This document shows positions 1 through 19,897 of a DNA stretch of 64,000 bases, piece after piece (position 1 is the stretch's first letter; every line of letters begins with the position of its first letter). The stretch comes from Ciona savignyi (lineage: Eukaryota > Chordata > Ascidiacea > Phlebobranchia > Cionidae). The stretch covers positions 647,194 through 711,193 of the forward strand of contig CH003444.1 of NCBI GenBank assembly GCA_000149265.1, given 5' to 3'. The position numbers and the translations under genes were made by a program. The notes under the pieces were generated by a model that worked only from the letters and a program-made list of their open reading frames with translations, searched no databases and was not told the origin of the DNA.

Positions 1-41
1 ACTTTTTTGTAATAAAATAAAATTTAAAATAAATAGTTCTT

Positions 42-50
42 TTCAGCTTC
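42..50 (+). promoter_or_regulatory. Candidate trans-splice acceptor before PARG start codon
   Basis: A pyrimidine-rich run ending in CAG lies four bases upstream of the ATG at 51, and no cis exon is visible in the 45 bases before it. This is the arrangement expected where a spliced leader is joined directly ahead of the start codon, as is known for many Ciona mRNAs. The window begins too close to exclude an ordinary upstream exon. Confidence 0.35.
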
Positions 51-9379
<9,329 letters not shown>

Positions 9380-9855
9380 ATTTCCCGTGTGAAAATACAT
9401 TTTTAATTTTACAAATCAATACATTGCTTTTGTGTGGTCAATCCACAACCAACTAGCTAGCGACCAGTTTCGAATATAGCTTTGGGCGGTGGCGTAGGTT
9501 TAGGAAACAGGTCCTTAATTTTGTTGCTAAGGATTTCATATAGTTTAGTTAATTTTTTTAGTAATAGCTCGGCCAACCAAACCAAACAATATTAGTTTAT
9601 TCCTCTGTCTTTATTTTAAACAACACCAAAATAATTGGTTTATTCCTGTGGCGATGCCCTAGGGCATTAGGTTTGATTTTGTCTACGGCAGATAATATGT
9701 AGGCTACGATACAGTCATTCGGTCGGCGCGGTTTCGGGCTACGAAATTGCGCAGACAAGTTTTTACCGGTTTGACTAGATCAGTAGATCTTCAGGTCAGT
9801 TAGTAAGGGTATTGTTAGAAGTAAAAAAATATATAGTTGAAAAATCAGTTTTTAA

Positions 9856-12800
9856 ATGAATAAACATCTGTATCACGTCATTCGTCGAAGAAATAAAGTT
9901 TTAGTCTTTGTTCTTGTAGCCTTGTGGGCGCCATTTCTTTACCATCGACTAAGGTAAGATCACATATCTGCATAACATTAACCATGTGTTTTACATTCGC
10001 TGTATTTTCTTCTATATAGCGTTGCAGTCTTTTTCTGTTTCTCTGCCAACAATAATCATTCATATCTTGTAGGCATTTTTTGTAATTCTCTCATAAAAGA
10101 ATTAACTGCAACCACTTTTTTTGCGAGAAGTGTCTTATTTCGAGTAGGCATGATATTTATCATTACACCGTGGAAAAGGGATTTCTTCAGATTGCCTCGT
10201 TCCTAAGGTCTGCCATCGATGTCGTAATTCAGTAAAATCAGCCCGCACTTAATTTACCAGCGCGCTGGTAACCTTTCACCTCTCTCTAATGCCATCACGC
10301 GGCAAAATTGTCAACGAGTTTACAAATTAAACACACGTTCATAAATTACTAGAGCGCACTTAACTTGCTGAAAAAACATCCACCGTCGTTGACCATCCGT
10401 GTCACAATTCAGTAAAATCAGCGCGTTGTTAATTTAGTTGCGCGCACTCAATTTACCAGCGCTGGTAACCTTTCACCTGGCCAAGAGTGTCACATCGTGG
10501 GCTAAGCTTACCTACCCACCGTCGAGTTAACGGGGCTATTGCAGCCTGGTGTATATGATGAGTACAGTTTTACTGATTTTTTTACCCTTTTAATCTAATG
10601 AGTTCGGAAGACACCCACCGAGTGAATTTCATAAGAAAATAATCGACTCGCTAGTGGTTGGAGCCTGATACGAAAATTCCATCCGTTAACGCTCATTCGT
10701 AGCGCACAGCACCCAATATCACCTTTTACTCAACCAACCCACTGGTTATTAGATTACCGTGCAATAAACTCAGACGGTATTATACTGGGTATATTTATAC
10801 ACAACTCTATTTTTAGAACCCCAAATATTAAGCCTTCTCGTTCTAAGGCGACATCAGTTCTCCCCTCTGACAATTATTTTGAGGTAACAATTATTTTGTG
10901 GATTGATTATATGTAACCCGCTTTAACCCTATCTAAAAATATTGTCAATTTTAGAAACAACTTAAAGAAATTCCGCATCTTTACTTGGAGGAAAATCTAG
11001 TCTCGTCCCAGTACGAGTATACATATGTGATACTACCGAGACATGCCGCGGCGTGTGGCGTAAGCCAATCTCATTATGTAATGAAAGATAGGTGAGCAAA
11101 TATCTTTAATTTATTGGCTATGAACAGAAATTGTTTAAATAAACTGATTTTTAAATATAATTCCAGTTATATGAAAACCATGTTTGTCCTCGGTATATTA
11201 GGAAAAAGCAGATGAAGTTATTACACAATTTTCAGATTACCTTTGTGTTAAACGCCATGGTTATCAAATAGATTGCGGTGTGTCTATCGTATAAAAGAGA
11301 CCTTTATACTTTTTAGTTCGACTTTTTCCACCGCTGGGTCAACGCTCTAACAGTTTGAGTTAGTTGACCAGAAAAATTGGTTAAACAAACGGATTTATGA
11401 CAACTAATGGGAGATCCTGGGTGTAAAATGATGAACAAAGCCTTAATTAACTTAATTGTAAAATTAATGCAATTTTCCAGATCCAAGCGCGAGACAAATA
11501 ACTCTACGGATTTCCCAGTGCCAAACCTCAATAAGATCGGCCAACAGAGAACTCTCCCCCTTATCATGTTATTTCTTGTCCACAGCGGGGCTTCGCATTT
11601 TGAACATCGACGGGCTATTAGGGAAACTTGGGGCTCTGTTGGCAAACGTCTGTCCAGAGTGAGTTTGAAAATTGTAACTTGCCGTTAAAGATTTTTTTTA
11701 TCTTTGGTGATGGAAAAACGCAAAAGCGTTTTATCACAAGGATATCGTCAGTTTTCTTCCCGACCACCGTCAGGTAATCGGAGCTATTGTTAAGTATGAT
11801 ACGCATTGCTTTGGCTCTGCATGATTTCTTTGGCTCGTTTTGAACACTCGTTTAAGGACCATGACTAAGACCATTTTAACATTAAAATCAATTTTATTTG
11901 GTTGTGACCCATCTGCATTTTCCACATGATGCTGCGGCGAGTTAGTTTAATCATAAAGAGTTGTAATTGTAAGGTAAACACCAGCCATTGGTTAGTCAGC
12001 TGTGTCGTAAGACAAGGCACTCATAGAGCCCAAACCAAGTGAAACAAAGGATTGTACTATATTTTAGTACACATGTCTAATATATACATTCACTTACTTT
12101 CAGTTGGTGTTTATCCTGGGAAACCCCCACAACCAAACAACCCAACAGCAGGTCGACACGGAGAGCAGTGTTCACGGAGATATTTTACAGGTGGATTTCT
12201 ACGAAACCTACAGGTAGGAAAAATAATGTGGGCACCAGACCCTAATATTCGGTAGAATGATTACAAGGATTATAAACGAGCGAACGGTTAAGTGGATGAT
12301 AGCCGTTTGTATCCTGGTGGGTGTAATTCCGCACTGGCTGATACGCGATTGTCTTCGGATAACTCTGGAGAAAAGTCCGTGTGTTATCAGATGGCAATTG
12401 TCTAGCAATAAGTTCGTAGACAATTGCCTTCTAATAACACAAACACACAACCTTGGTGCTGATGATTAGAAGTACTCCCTTTAGATCACAGGCGTGGTAG
12501 TGACACTTACCAGTTGGCAGAACTGATCGAATGTTAATCCCATATCGACCGCTTGGGTATGGAGCATTAAATCCAAGAGTGTCAATCACTTATTGCAACT
12601 TGTTTATCAGGAACATAACCTTAAAGGCGATTATGGCTCTAAAGTGGGTGACCCGGTACTGTCCTCGTGCAGCGTACGTCACAAAAGTTGACGATGACAT
12701 GTTCGTTGGAGTTGAACGGATACTCTCTAGCGCCGTTGGTGGAGGTAATTTAGAAGATTGTGGAATCGGCATTGAATGGTGTTTCCATGTTTATCGCTTG

Positions 12801-14432
12801 TGGGGGTGGTCGGTATATAAATGAAAAGAAATTCCTCCGTTTTTTTTAGGATATTCGTGTTTATCCCCGTGAATGAGAAAACCAAGTGGGTTATTAACAC
12901 ACGGGCAATCGTTAGATTACCCCTCGCCCACCGTCGGGTTACCGGAGATATTGCAGTGCGTTATGTATGATTCACACGTTCCTTCAATTTAGTGAAACCC
13001 ATTATTCCGCTGGGTTCAGGCAATGTCTGTTAAGTGCCTTGCCCAAGGACAAAACCCACTAGCTAATGACCAGTTTCTTACCTACAACCCTTCGGCTAAA
13101 GGCGACGCACGAACATTTTTTTGGGAATAAGGATAAAATAATTGAGTTTAACATCCTCATCCGATTCTGCTAAAGGAGGCGTTCAATTAATTATTCTCCA
13201 TATCCCTTTAATGCAAACTGACCTTACAAAAACTGCTGTCACTCAAAATTCTGACATATGAAGTCTTAGATTTTTTCACAATTTAAAATTGGAGCTTGGA
13301 TCTGCAACTTAAACTCAAAACCCTCCAAAATGTTGCTTAAAATTTTTGAGCCCATACCCCTTCGTACTTCGGCAACTTTTTTACCAAAAAACAGCTAGCA
13401 GATGCACAATCAACACCTTTATTTCACAAAGCACTGCTCCACGAATAGAAAACTTTACAGCTCATGCTGCTTTTAACCAAAACAAACATTGGGGAATCAC
13501 CACTATTGTTAGTTAGCAAAACACTCATCTAAAAACACACACACACACCAAGCTTAGCGGTTATTTAAAAAATAAGGCGATTTAGCCGCTAAATATTTAG
13601 TACAACCACATTTAAAGAGTTAAAACCATAACGAAAGTAACTAAAGAACATGCGATCTGCAAGAAAATGCGACACAAGTGCACGTCAACGCAATTTACCA
13701 TCAGTGGAGAACATAAAGCAAATGCGGAAAACAGAGAAAAATGTCTTACATCAGTTGTTCGGTCATTTATTTATTTCTTGTCTCTAGGCATGGATCGGCG
13801 ACGGATGTTACTATGCAAACCGAATCACGATTTTAAAGTATCGCGAGATGGAAAGTATCAGGTCCCTGTGTCGCTTTATAACGCCACCAGGTGGCCGACT
13901 TTTTGTTTCGGAGGATGTTGGATTGCCTCCATCGATATAATAAAAAAGTTTTATGAGGAAGCAATGAAAACTAAGCAGGTTAGTGATGAGTTATTAGTTG
14001 ATATTTTGTGTAATTCTTCCCATCAATTCATCCAATTTAATTCATAGTTTGTAAAAGAAGGTCCTTATACGCGACATAATTTTTGTATCGAACGCTTATA
14101 TGAAATTGAGATTTCACCTTTTATTTGCACCACGCCAAATCAAACCAAGAATTAGGTAGATTATATATAAACAGTTCAAACAATTACAAATTAAATCATG
14201 TAGGTGTACTGCCTGGTGACAACGATTTCTTTATCAGATCTATCTGGACGACGTTTTTATTACCGGAATTCTTCGATTAAAGATTCATTTACGATTACGT
14301 CGAGTACGTTTTAGCACCAACATATTTTGCCACGGAAGAGGTGACCCAGAGAACGTGCGAAAATTCTGGAAACAACGCACTGAAAATTTTAGCGTTAATC
14401 CACGCAAACACTGGATGAGTTGCTATAGATAG
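9856..14432 (+). CDS. GT31 family beta-1,3-glycosyltransferase, copy 1 (complete, 8 exons)
   Basis: A Golgi type II membrane enzyme of glycosyltransferase family 31, which transfers Gal, GlcNAc or GalNAc in beta-1,3 linkage; the exact sugar cannot be told. Exons: 9856-9953, 10817-10883, 10955-11091, 11481-11658, 12104-12213, 12611-12744, 13788-13978, 14238-14432 (stop). Phases agree and give 369 residues, normal for the family. Exon 1 encodes a short basic tail (RRRNK) and a signal anchor (VLVFVLVALWAPFLY). Then come a stem, the motif HFEHRRAIRETWG, LVFILGNP, HGDILQVDFYETYRNITLKA, the metal-binding DDD in KVDDDMFVG, FCFGGCW, and LDDVFITGILR. N-linked sites (NNS, NQT, NIT, NAT) are visible. 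A possible acceptor AG lies eight bases before the ATG. AATAAA follows at 14541. Stem exons 2 and 3 were placed from phase and open frame only. Confidence 0.9.
10205..10480 (+). repeat. Direct repeat pair containing perfect GC-rich palindromes (GT31 intron 1)
   Basis: Two similar stretches share ATTCAGTAAAATCAGC near 10227 and 10407, and each leads into a perfect palindrome. The first is TTACCAGCGCGCTGGTAA (10254-10271) and the second is TTACCAGCGCTGGTAA (10453-10468), both followed by CCTTTCACCT. It is either a local duplication or two copies of an unnamed repeat. Confidence 0.6.
10505..10560 (-). repeat. SINE fragment (degenerate), GT31 intron 1
   Basis: The text ACCCACCGTCGAGTTAACGGGGCTATTGCAG matches the body of the tRNA-derived SINE seen in full at 28918-29210, in the same minus orientation. 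Only the central part is recognisable. A further short minus-strand fragment (CTAGCTAGCGACCAGTTTCGAA) is at 9451-9475, between PARG and this gene. Confidence 0.5.
11691..11810 (-). repeat. Degenerate SINE fragment that mimics an exon, GT31 copy 1
   Basis: This stretch reads as a tempting glycosyltransferase-like peptide (IFFIFGDGKT). At the DNA level it aligns base for base with the minus-strand SINE body: TTTATC, then GAAAAAC, GTTTATCACA, ATCGTCAG, CCACCGTC and CGGAGCTATTG occur in the same order as at 28940-29035. It lies within the intron between exons 4 and 5 and has an equivalent in the second copy at about 17562-17680. Confidence 0.7.
12848..13112 (-). repeat. tRNA-derived SINE, minus strand, in GT31 copy 1 only
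   Basis: It starts with the reverse complement of the pentamer tail (AGGATATTCGTG), runs through TTTATCCCCGTGAATG, CCACCGTCGGGTTACCGGAG and GGGTTCAGGCAATGTC, and ends in a degraded tRNA-like head (CCTTCGGCTAAAGGCGACGCAC). The corresponding intron of the second GT31 copy lacks it; there only a short plus-strand SINE tail is seen near 18680-18720. The insertion therefore probably followed, or was lost after, the duplication. Confidence 0.8.
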
Positions 14433-15364
14433 CATAATTGTTTTCGTTATTCTAGGTATTTTTTCTGAGTATTTTTTATTATCACCAAATGTTAGACAAT
14501 TTTCGCAAAGACACCACCCGACAGAATAGACTAAATAAGAAATAAAAATATATATTCTATTAAGTTGCCATTTAATTTTTATTGCTTATTCAATTTGATC
14601 TTTACAAGTCAATTTGTATATATATGTTTCATCTTTACCGTTAATATCAAGAGATTTACCAAGTTACTCATCTTAGCTTTAACAATCCATATTACTTTTC
14701 GTTTGAACTTGCCCAAAGATTCCACTGTAGACCAGTTGTAGCAGATTATGGTGTTTGACCTGGATACTGTGTCGTGCAATAAATAACCTCCTACATTTCG
14801 AAAGTATGATACTACTCAGAATTGTTTATAAACGTATAATCGTTTATGATTAATGTCCTCGTGGCAATCTATACTTCGGCCCTCGTGGCAATCTATATAA
14901 TCTACGTCGACTAATTCAAGTAGTAAAATAGGTTAACCGAACAGAAGAAACATCACAATTGAATAAGAGGTAATATATACACAGCAATAGTTCCGCAAAC
15001 TCGACAGGTGGGCACGAGGTAATCCAGCGATATCCTTAATCGCCATAGAATTTAAAATCAAGATATCTATTGCGCCGCCTCCGTTTTCCCACAGGAATAA
15101 GAACAAAAACCCCATTTTTGACACAGTTCATATTCACCTGCATCAGTTTTCCCCATAAATTGTAGCTACCATCAAACAATTAACAAATACTTTTTATTAC
15201 TGAAAAAACTTTAGACCTGCTACGAGATAACGAACAGCAGAAACCCGCCTAAAATAGATTAGTTGGCTAGTGCTCATCCTTTGTTTAGGTGCTTCAAAAA
15301 TCGAAACTTGTTGGGCTAGTCGATTGTATCCCTGGCAAGGCACTAACTATATATAGCTCGGACC

Positions 15365-15396
15365 AATGATTATAAAAAGTTTTTTTTATAATCATT
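15365..15396. mobile_element. 32-bp palindromic insertion with 9-bp direct repeats, copy 1
   Basis: AATGATTATAAAAA is followed after a four-base spacer by its perfect inverse, and the whole is bracketed by GCTCGGACC at 15356-15364 and 15397-15405. It interrupts a SINE body, where one GCTCGGACC-like stretch matches the usual GCCTGAACCC. The same structure, one base shorter, is at about 20833-20863 in the second unit. It looks like a minimal foldback element reduced to its two ends. Confidence 0.6.
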
Positions 15397-16230
15397 GCTC
15401 GGACCCGGTTTAAATTGAAAGAACCTCTCACCATATACAACACATTTCAGTAGCTCCGGTAATCAGACGAGGGTTGCGAGGTATTCTTAATTGTCCTTTA
15501 CTTAAAGGACCATTTGTTTCTTTATTTACTGGGATAAAAAATAAATATCCTTTCCGCCGCCATCTTTCTACGGATAGAAATAAAATAATGGTAAACCGGG
15601 GTCAAAGTTGAAACACGTGTGAAAAAATCCCCTTCGGCCAAAGAGAATTAACAGATGTTATAATGTTAATGTATAATACATATTTAGAAAAATTATTGAT
15701 GTGTTTTGTGGATTTAAAAGCGACATTCTTGTAGTATTAAGCATATACGTTATCGTAGACTTAATTAAAGTAAAATTCATCCAAAAGTGGCCTTGAGGTT
15801 TCCCGCATAGGCCTAATAGTTTTTCATTTGTCTGAAAACTGAGTATTGATTATCCGTTTCCATAAATATAAAGGTTTTACGTTATGATTCTATCAAGTAG
15901 AAAATAAGTGCTCATAGTGTAATGAGTTATATTTATAAAATTTTGATTCAAAAGTGGTAAAATTTGTTTATTTTTTTAGCAATAATGATGATAATATTTA
16001 AAAATTATAATAATTTTATCACATATAATTTTATTTTTCTTAATAAAATTAGTTTGAAAAACGTAATTTTGCTCGCCTTTTTAAAAATATTTTTTAGGCT
16101 GTTTGGAAATCTAGATTAAAAATGATTTAGATAAGAACAGATGCGACTAGGGACGGAACGGTAGTCTGATTTTTCTCTGCTGGGTGGCGCTATTTATTTT
16201 TTTGGAATTATCTGGGGAGTAACTATTTTC

Positions 16231-16357
16231 GATATTAATGTTAGGGTTGGGGTTAAAGTTAGTTCTGGGGTTGAGATTAGTGTTTGGGACAGGGTTAGAA
16301 TTACTTTCCATAGCAATCTAAGTGATCTAAGCGGTCCTGTAGTATTTAGAGGCACCC
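16231..16357. mobile_element. Truncated copy of the 9-bp-TSD MITE
   Basis: The sequence matches the second half of the elements at 3278-3549 and 21334-21606, from GATATTAATGTTAGGGTTGG through CCATAGCAATCTAAGTGAT to the terminal GTATTTAGAGGCACCC. The first half is missing. It lies just outside the right edge of duplication unit 1. Confidence 0.85.
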
Positions 16358-16402
16358 GCGACTGAGTGGTCTTATACTAGTTTTCGCACTTACTAATCGT
16401 AT

Positions 16403-16474
16403 TCCTCGTTAGTATAATGGTAACCGTCGCCGCCTGTCACGCGGGAGACTATGTTTCGATTCCCCAACGGGGAC
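16403..16474 (+). pseudogene. tRNA-Asp(GTC)-like sequence, degenerate
   Basis: The acceptor stem TCCTCGT/ACGGGGA pairs over seven positions (one G-U). The anticodon loop CTGTCAC carries GTC (Asp), and the A box (TAGTATAATGG) and B box (TTTCGATTCC) are recognisable. A T6 run follows, as for RNA polymerase III termination. However, the T stem (TATGT against CCCCA) has three mismatches, the D stem two and the anticodon stem one, so I call it a pseudogene or tRNA relic rather than a working tRNA. It ends about 40 bp before the assembly gap. Confidence 0.7.
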
Positions 16475-16514
16475 TTTTTTTCGGCTTTTTAACTCTTTTG
16501 TTTCTTAGTTATAA

Positions 16515-16614
16515 NNNNNNNNNNNNNNNNNNNNNNNNNNNNNNNNNNNNNNNNNNNNNNNNNNNNNNNNNNNNNNNNNNNNNNNNNNNNNNNNNNNNNN
16601 NNNNNNNNNNNNNN
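16515..16614. other. Assembly gap (100 N)
   Basis: Exactly 100 unknown bases, the usual placeholder for a gap of unknown size. The second GT31 unit begins directly after it, so the first exon of that copy, if present, lies in the missing sequence. Confidence 0.99.
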
Positions 16615-16684
16615 TATTAGATTACCGTGCAATAAACTCAGACGGTATTATACTGGGTATATTTATACACAACTCTATTTTTAG

Positions 16685-19600
16685 AACCCCAAATATTAAG
16701 CCTTCTCGTTCTAAGGCGACATCAGTTCTCCCCTCTGACAATTATTTTGAGGTAACAATTATTTTGTGGATTGATTATATGTAACCCGCTTTAACCCTAT
16801 CTAAAAATATTGTCAATTTTAGAAACAACTTAAAGAAATTCCGCATCTTTACTTGGAGGAAAATCTAGTCTCGTCCCAGTACGAGTATACATATGTGATA
16901 CTACCGAGACATGCCGCGGCGTGTGGCGTAAGCCAATCTCATTATGAAATAAAAGATAGGTGAGCAAATATCTTTAATTTATTGGCTATGAACAGAAATT
17001 GTTTAAATAAACTGATTTTTAAATATAATTCCAGTTATATGAAAACCATGTTTGTCCTCGGTATATTAGGAAAAAGCAGATGAAGTTATTACACAATTTT
17101 CAGATTACCTTTGTGTTAAACGCCTGGTTATCAAATAGATTGAGGTGTGTCTATCGTATAATAGAGACCTTTATACTTTTTACTTCGACTTATTCCACCG
17201 CTGGGTCGACACTCTAACAGTTTGAGTTAGTTGACCAGAAAAATTGGTTAAACAAACGGATTTATGACAACTAATAGGAGATCCTGGGTTTAAAATGATG
17301 AACAAAGCCTTAATTAACTTAATTATAAAATTAATGCAATTTTCCAGATCCAAGCGCGAGACGAATAACTCTACGGATTTCCCAGTGCCAAACCTCAATA
17401 AGATCGGCCAACAGAGAACTCTCCCCCTTATCATGTTATTTCTTGTCCATAGTGGGGCTTCGCATTTTGAACATCGACGGGCTATTAGGGAAACGTGGGG
17501 CTCTGTTGGCAAACGTCTGTCCAGAGTGAGTTTGAAAATTGTAATTTGCCGTTAAAGATTTTTTTATCTTTGGTGATGGGAAAACGCAAAAGCGTTTTAT
17601 CACAAGGATATCGTCAGTTTTCTTCCCAACCACCGTCAGGTAATCGGAGCTATTGTTAAGTATGATACGCATTGCTTTGGCTCTGCATGATTTCTTTGGC
17701 TCGTTTTGAACACTCGTTTAAGGACCATGACTAAGACCATTTTAACATTAAAATCAATTTTATTTGGTTGTGACCCATCTGCATTTTCCACATGATGCTG
17801 CGTCGAGTTAGTTTAATCATTAAGAGTTATAGTTGTAAGGTAAACACCAGTCATTGGTTAGTCGGCTGTGTCGTAGAACAAGGCACTCATAGGACAGACA
17901 AGGCACTCATAGAGCCGAAATCAAGTGGAACAAAGGATTATACTATATTTTAGTACACATGTCTAATATATACATTCACTTACTTTCAGCTGGTGTTTAT
18001 TCTGGGAAACCCCCACAACTACACAACCCAACAGCAGGTGGACACGGAGAGCAGTGTTCACGGAGATATTTTGCAGGTGGATTTTTACGAAACCTACAGG
18101 TAGGAAAAAATAATGCGGGCACCAGACCCTAATATTCGGAAGAATGATTACAAGGACTATAACCGAGCGAACGGTTAAGTGGATGATATGTGTTCCGTTT
18201 GTATCCCGGTGGGTGTAATTCCGCACTGGATGATACGCGATTGTCTTCGGATAACTCTGGAGAAAAGTCCGTGTGTTATCAGATGGCAATTGTCTAGCAA
18301 TAAGTTCGTAGACAATTGCCTTCTAATAACACAAACACGCAACCTTGGTGCTGATGATTAGAAGTACTCCCTTTAGATCACAGGCGTGGTAACGACACTT
18401 ACCAGTTGGCAGAGCTGATCGAATGTAAATCCCATATCGACCGCTTGGGTATAGAGTATAAAATCCAAAAGTGTCAATTACTTATTGCAATCTGTTTATC
18501 ATCAGGAACATAACCTTAAAGGCGATCATGGCTCTAAAGTGGGTGACCCGGTACTGTCCTCGTGCAGCGTACGTCACAAAAGTTGACGATGACATGTTCG
18601 TTGGAGTTGAACGGATACTCTCTAGCGCTGTTGGTGGAGGTAATTTGGGAGAATTGGGAATCGCCCTTGTTTTTTTTTATTTACGGGGATAAACATGAAT
18701 ATCCTATTCCTATTCCATATCGAGCTAGGTGCTTAATGGAAAAGGTAAAACTAAAAAATGTCTCTATCTCGCACTGATGATTAAGGTTTGTCGAATCTTT
18801 TTATTTTTTGTTACGATTATAAAAACAGGACTGGTGGCGTTGCTACATAAAATTAATACGTGTAAAAGCCTATAGCGAAAGTCGTCGAAACGTGGATGAT
18901 ATCTTGCAAGCTTTAAATTTAATTGAGTTTAAGAGCTTACAATTTAGGTGTAGTGCGGCGGAATATAATAAATAGTTGAGATACGGCATGGTGGTGTGGT
19001 GATAATGTTTTCTGGGATAAAGGTAAAATAATTGAGTTTAAGAGCCTCGACCGATTATTCTGAGAAACACACACCAAGCTCTGTAGTTATATGTGGACCG
19101 TTTTAGCCGCTAAATATTAAATACAACCACATTTAAAGAGTTAAAACCATAACGTAAGTAACTAAAGAACATGCGATCTGCAAGGAAAGGCGAAACAAGT
19201 GCACGTCAACGCAAATCAATTGTTCGGTCATTTATTTATTTCTTGTCTCTAGGCATGGATCGGCGACGGCTGTTACTATGCAAACCGAATCACGATTTTA
19301 AAGTAACACGAGATGGAAAGTACCAGGTCCCTGTGTCGCTTTATAACGCCACCAGGTGGCCGACTTTTTGTTTCGGAGGATGTTGGATTGCCTCCATCGA
19401 TATAATAAAAAAGTTTTATGAGGAAGCAATGAAAACTAAGCAGGTTAGTGATGAGTTATTAGTTGATATTTTGTGTAATTCTTCCCATCAATTCATCCAA
19501 TTTAATTCATAGTTTGTAAAAGAAGGTCCTTATACGCGACATAATTTTTGTATCGAACGCTTATATGAAATTGAGATTTCACCTTTTATTTGCACCACGC

Positions 19601-19897
19601 CAAATCAAACCAAGAATTAGGTAGATTATATATAAACAGTTCAAACAATTACAAATTAAATCATGTAGGTGTACTGCCTGGTGACAACGATTTCTTTATC
19701 AGATCTATCTGGACGACGTTTTTATTACCGGAATTCTTCGATTGAAGATTCATTTACGATTACGTCGAGTACGTTTTAGCACCAACATATTTTGCCACGG
19801 AAGAGGTGACCCAGAGAACGTGCGAAAATTCTGGAAACAACGCACTGAAAATTTTAGCGTTAATCCACGCAAACACTGGATGAGTTGCTATAGATAG
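16685..19897 (+). CDS. GT31 family beta-1,3-glycosyltransferase, copy 2 (7 of 8 exons; first exon in gap)
   Basis: Second copy of the upstream family 31 glycosyltransferase. Exons: 16685-16751, 16823-16959, 17348-17525, 17990-18099, 18506-18639, 19253-19443, 19703-19897 (stop). Every exon has the same length as its partner in copy 1 and all frames stay open, so nothing visible makes this a pseudogene. The signal-anchor exon would lie in the gap. I count five amino-acid differences from copy 1 (Val to Glu and Met to Ile in the stem, Gln to Tyr near the LVFILGNP motif, Met to Leu and Ser to Thr in exon 7) against about a dozen silent changes. That pattern suggests purifying selection or alleles. 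The DDD and LDDVF motifs are unchanged. AATAAA follows at 20006. Confidence 0.85.
17562..17680 (-). repeat. Degenerate SINE fragment, GT31 copy 2
   Basis: Counterpart of 11691-11810 with one fewer T in the leading T run. It lies within the intron between exons 4 and 5 of the gene. Similarity to the SINE body is recognisable at TTTATCACA, ATCGTCAG, CCACCGTCAGGT and CGGAGCTATTG. Confidence 0.6.

Larger units (their letters stand above)
10744..16139 (+). repeat. Segmental duplication, unit 1 (GT31 locus)
   Basis: The block is closely repeated at 16616-21919, in the same order and orientation. It covers GT31 exons 2 to 8, their introns and about 1.7 kb of 3' flank. The left limit seen here is set by the assembly gap next to unit 2, so the true duplication may start earlier. 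The right limit is at AGATAAGAACA, after which the two units share nothing. The intron before exon 7 is the least similar part. Confidence 0.9.
14433..16402 (+). other. 3' flank of GT31 copy 1, no gene seen
   Basis: AT-rich sequence with no convincing coding exon. It holds the polyadenylation signal of the GT31 gene (14541), a degraded SINE segment at about 15290-15480 (GGCAAGGCAC, then AGCTCCGGTAATCAGACGAGGG) and a small palindromic insertion (15365-15396). It also contains the empty site of the MITE found in the second copy (TTGATTATC at 15846-15854) and, past the duplication edge, a truncated MITE. Confidence 0.6.

Noticed and set aside
11166-11215. Possible GT31 exon reading MKTMFVLGILGKSR
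   Set aside because: It runs into a stop, and the flanking exons (11091 and 11481) join in phase without it.
11691-11773. Possible GT31 exon encoding IFFIFGDGKT
   Set aside because: It aligns with the inverted SINE body, would need a 32-base intron before it, ends in the wrong phase for the next exon, and is frame-shifted in the second copy.
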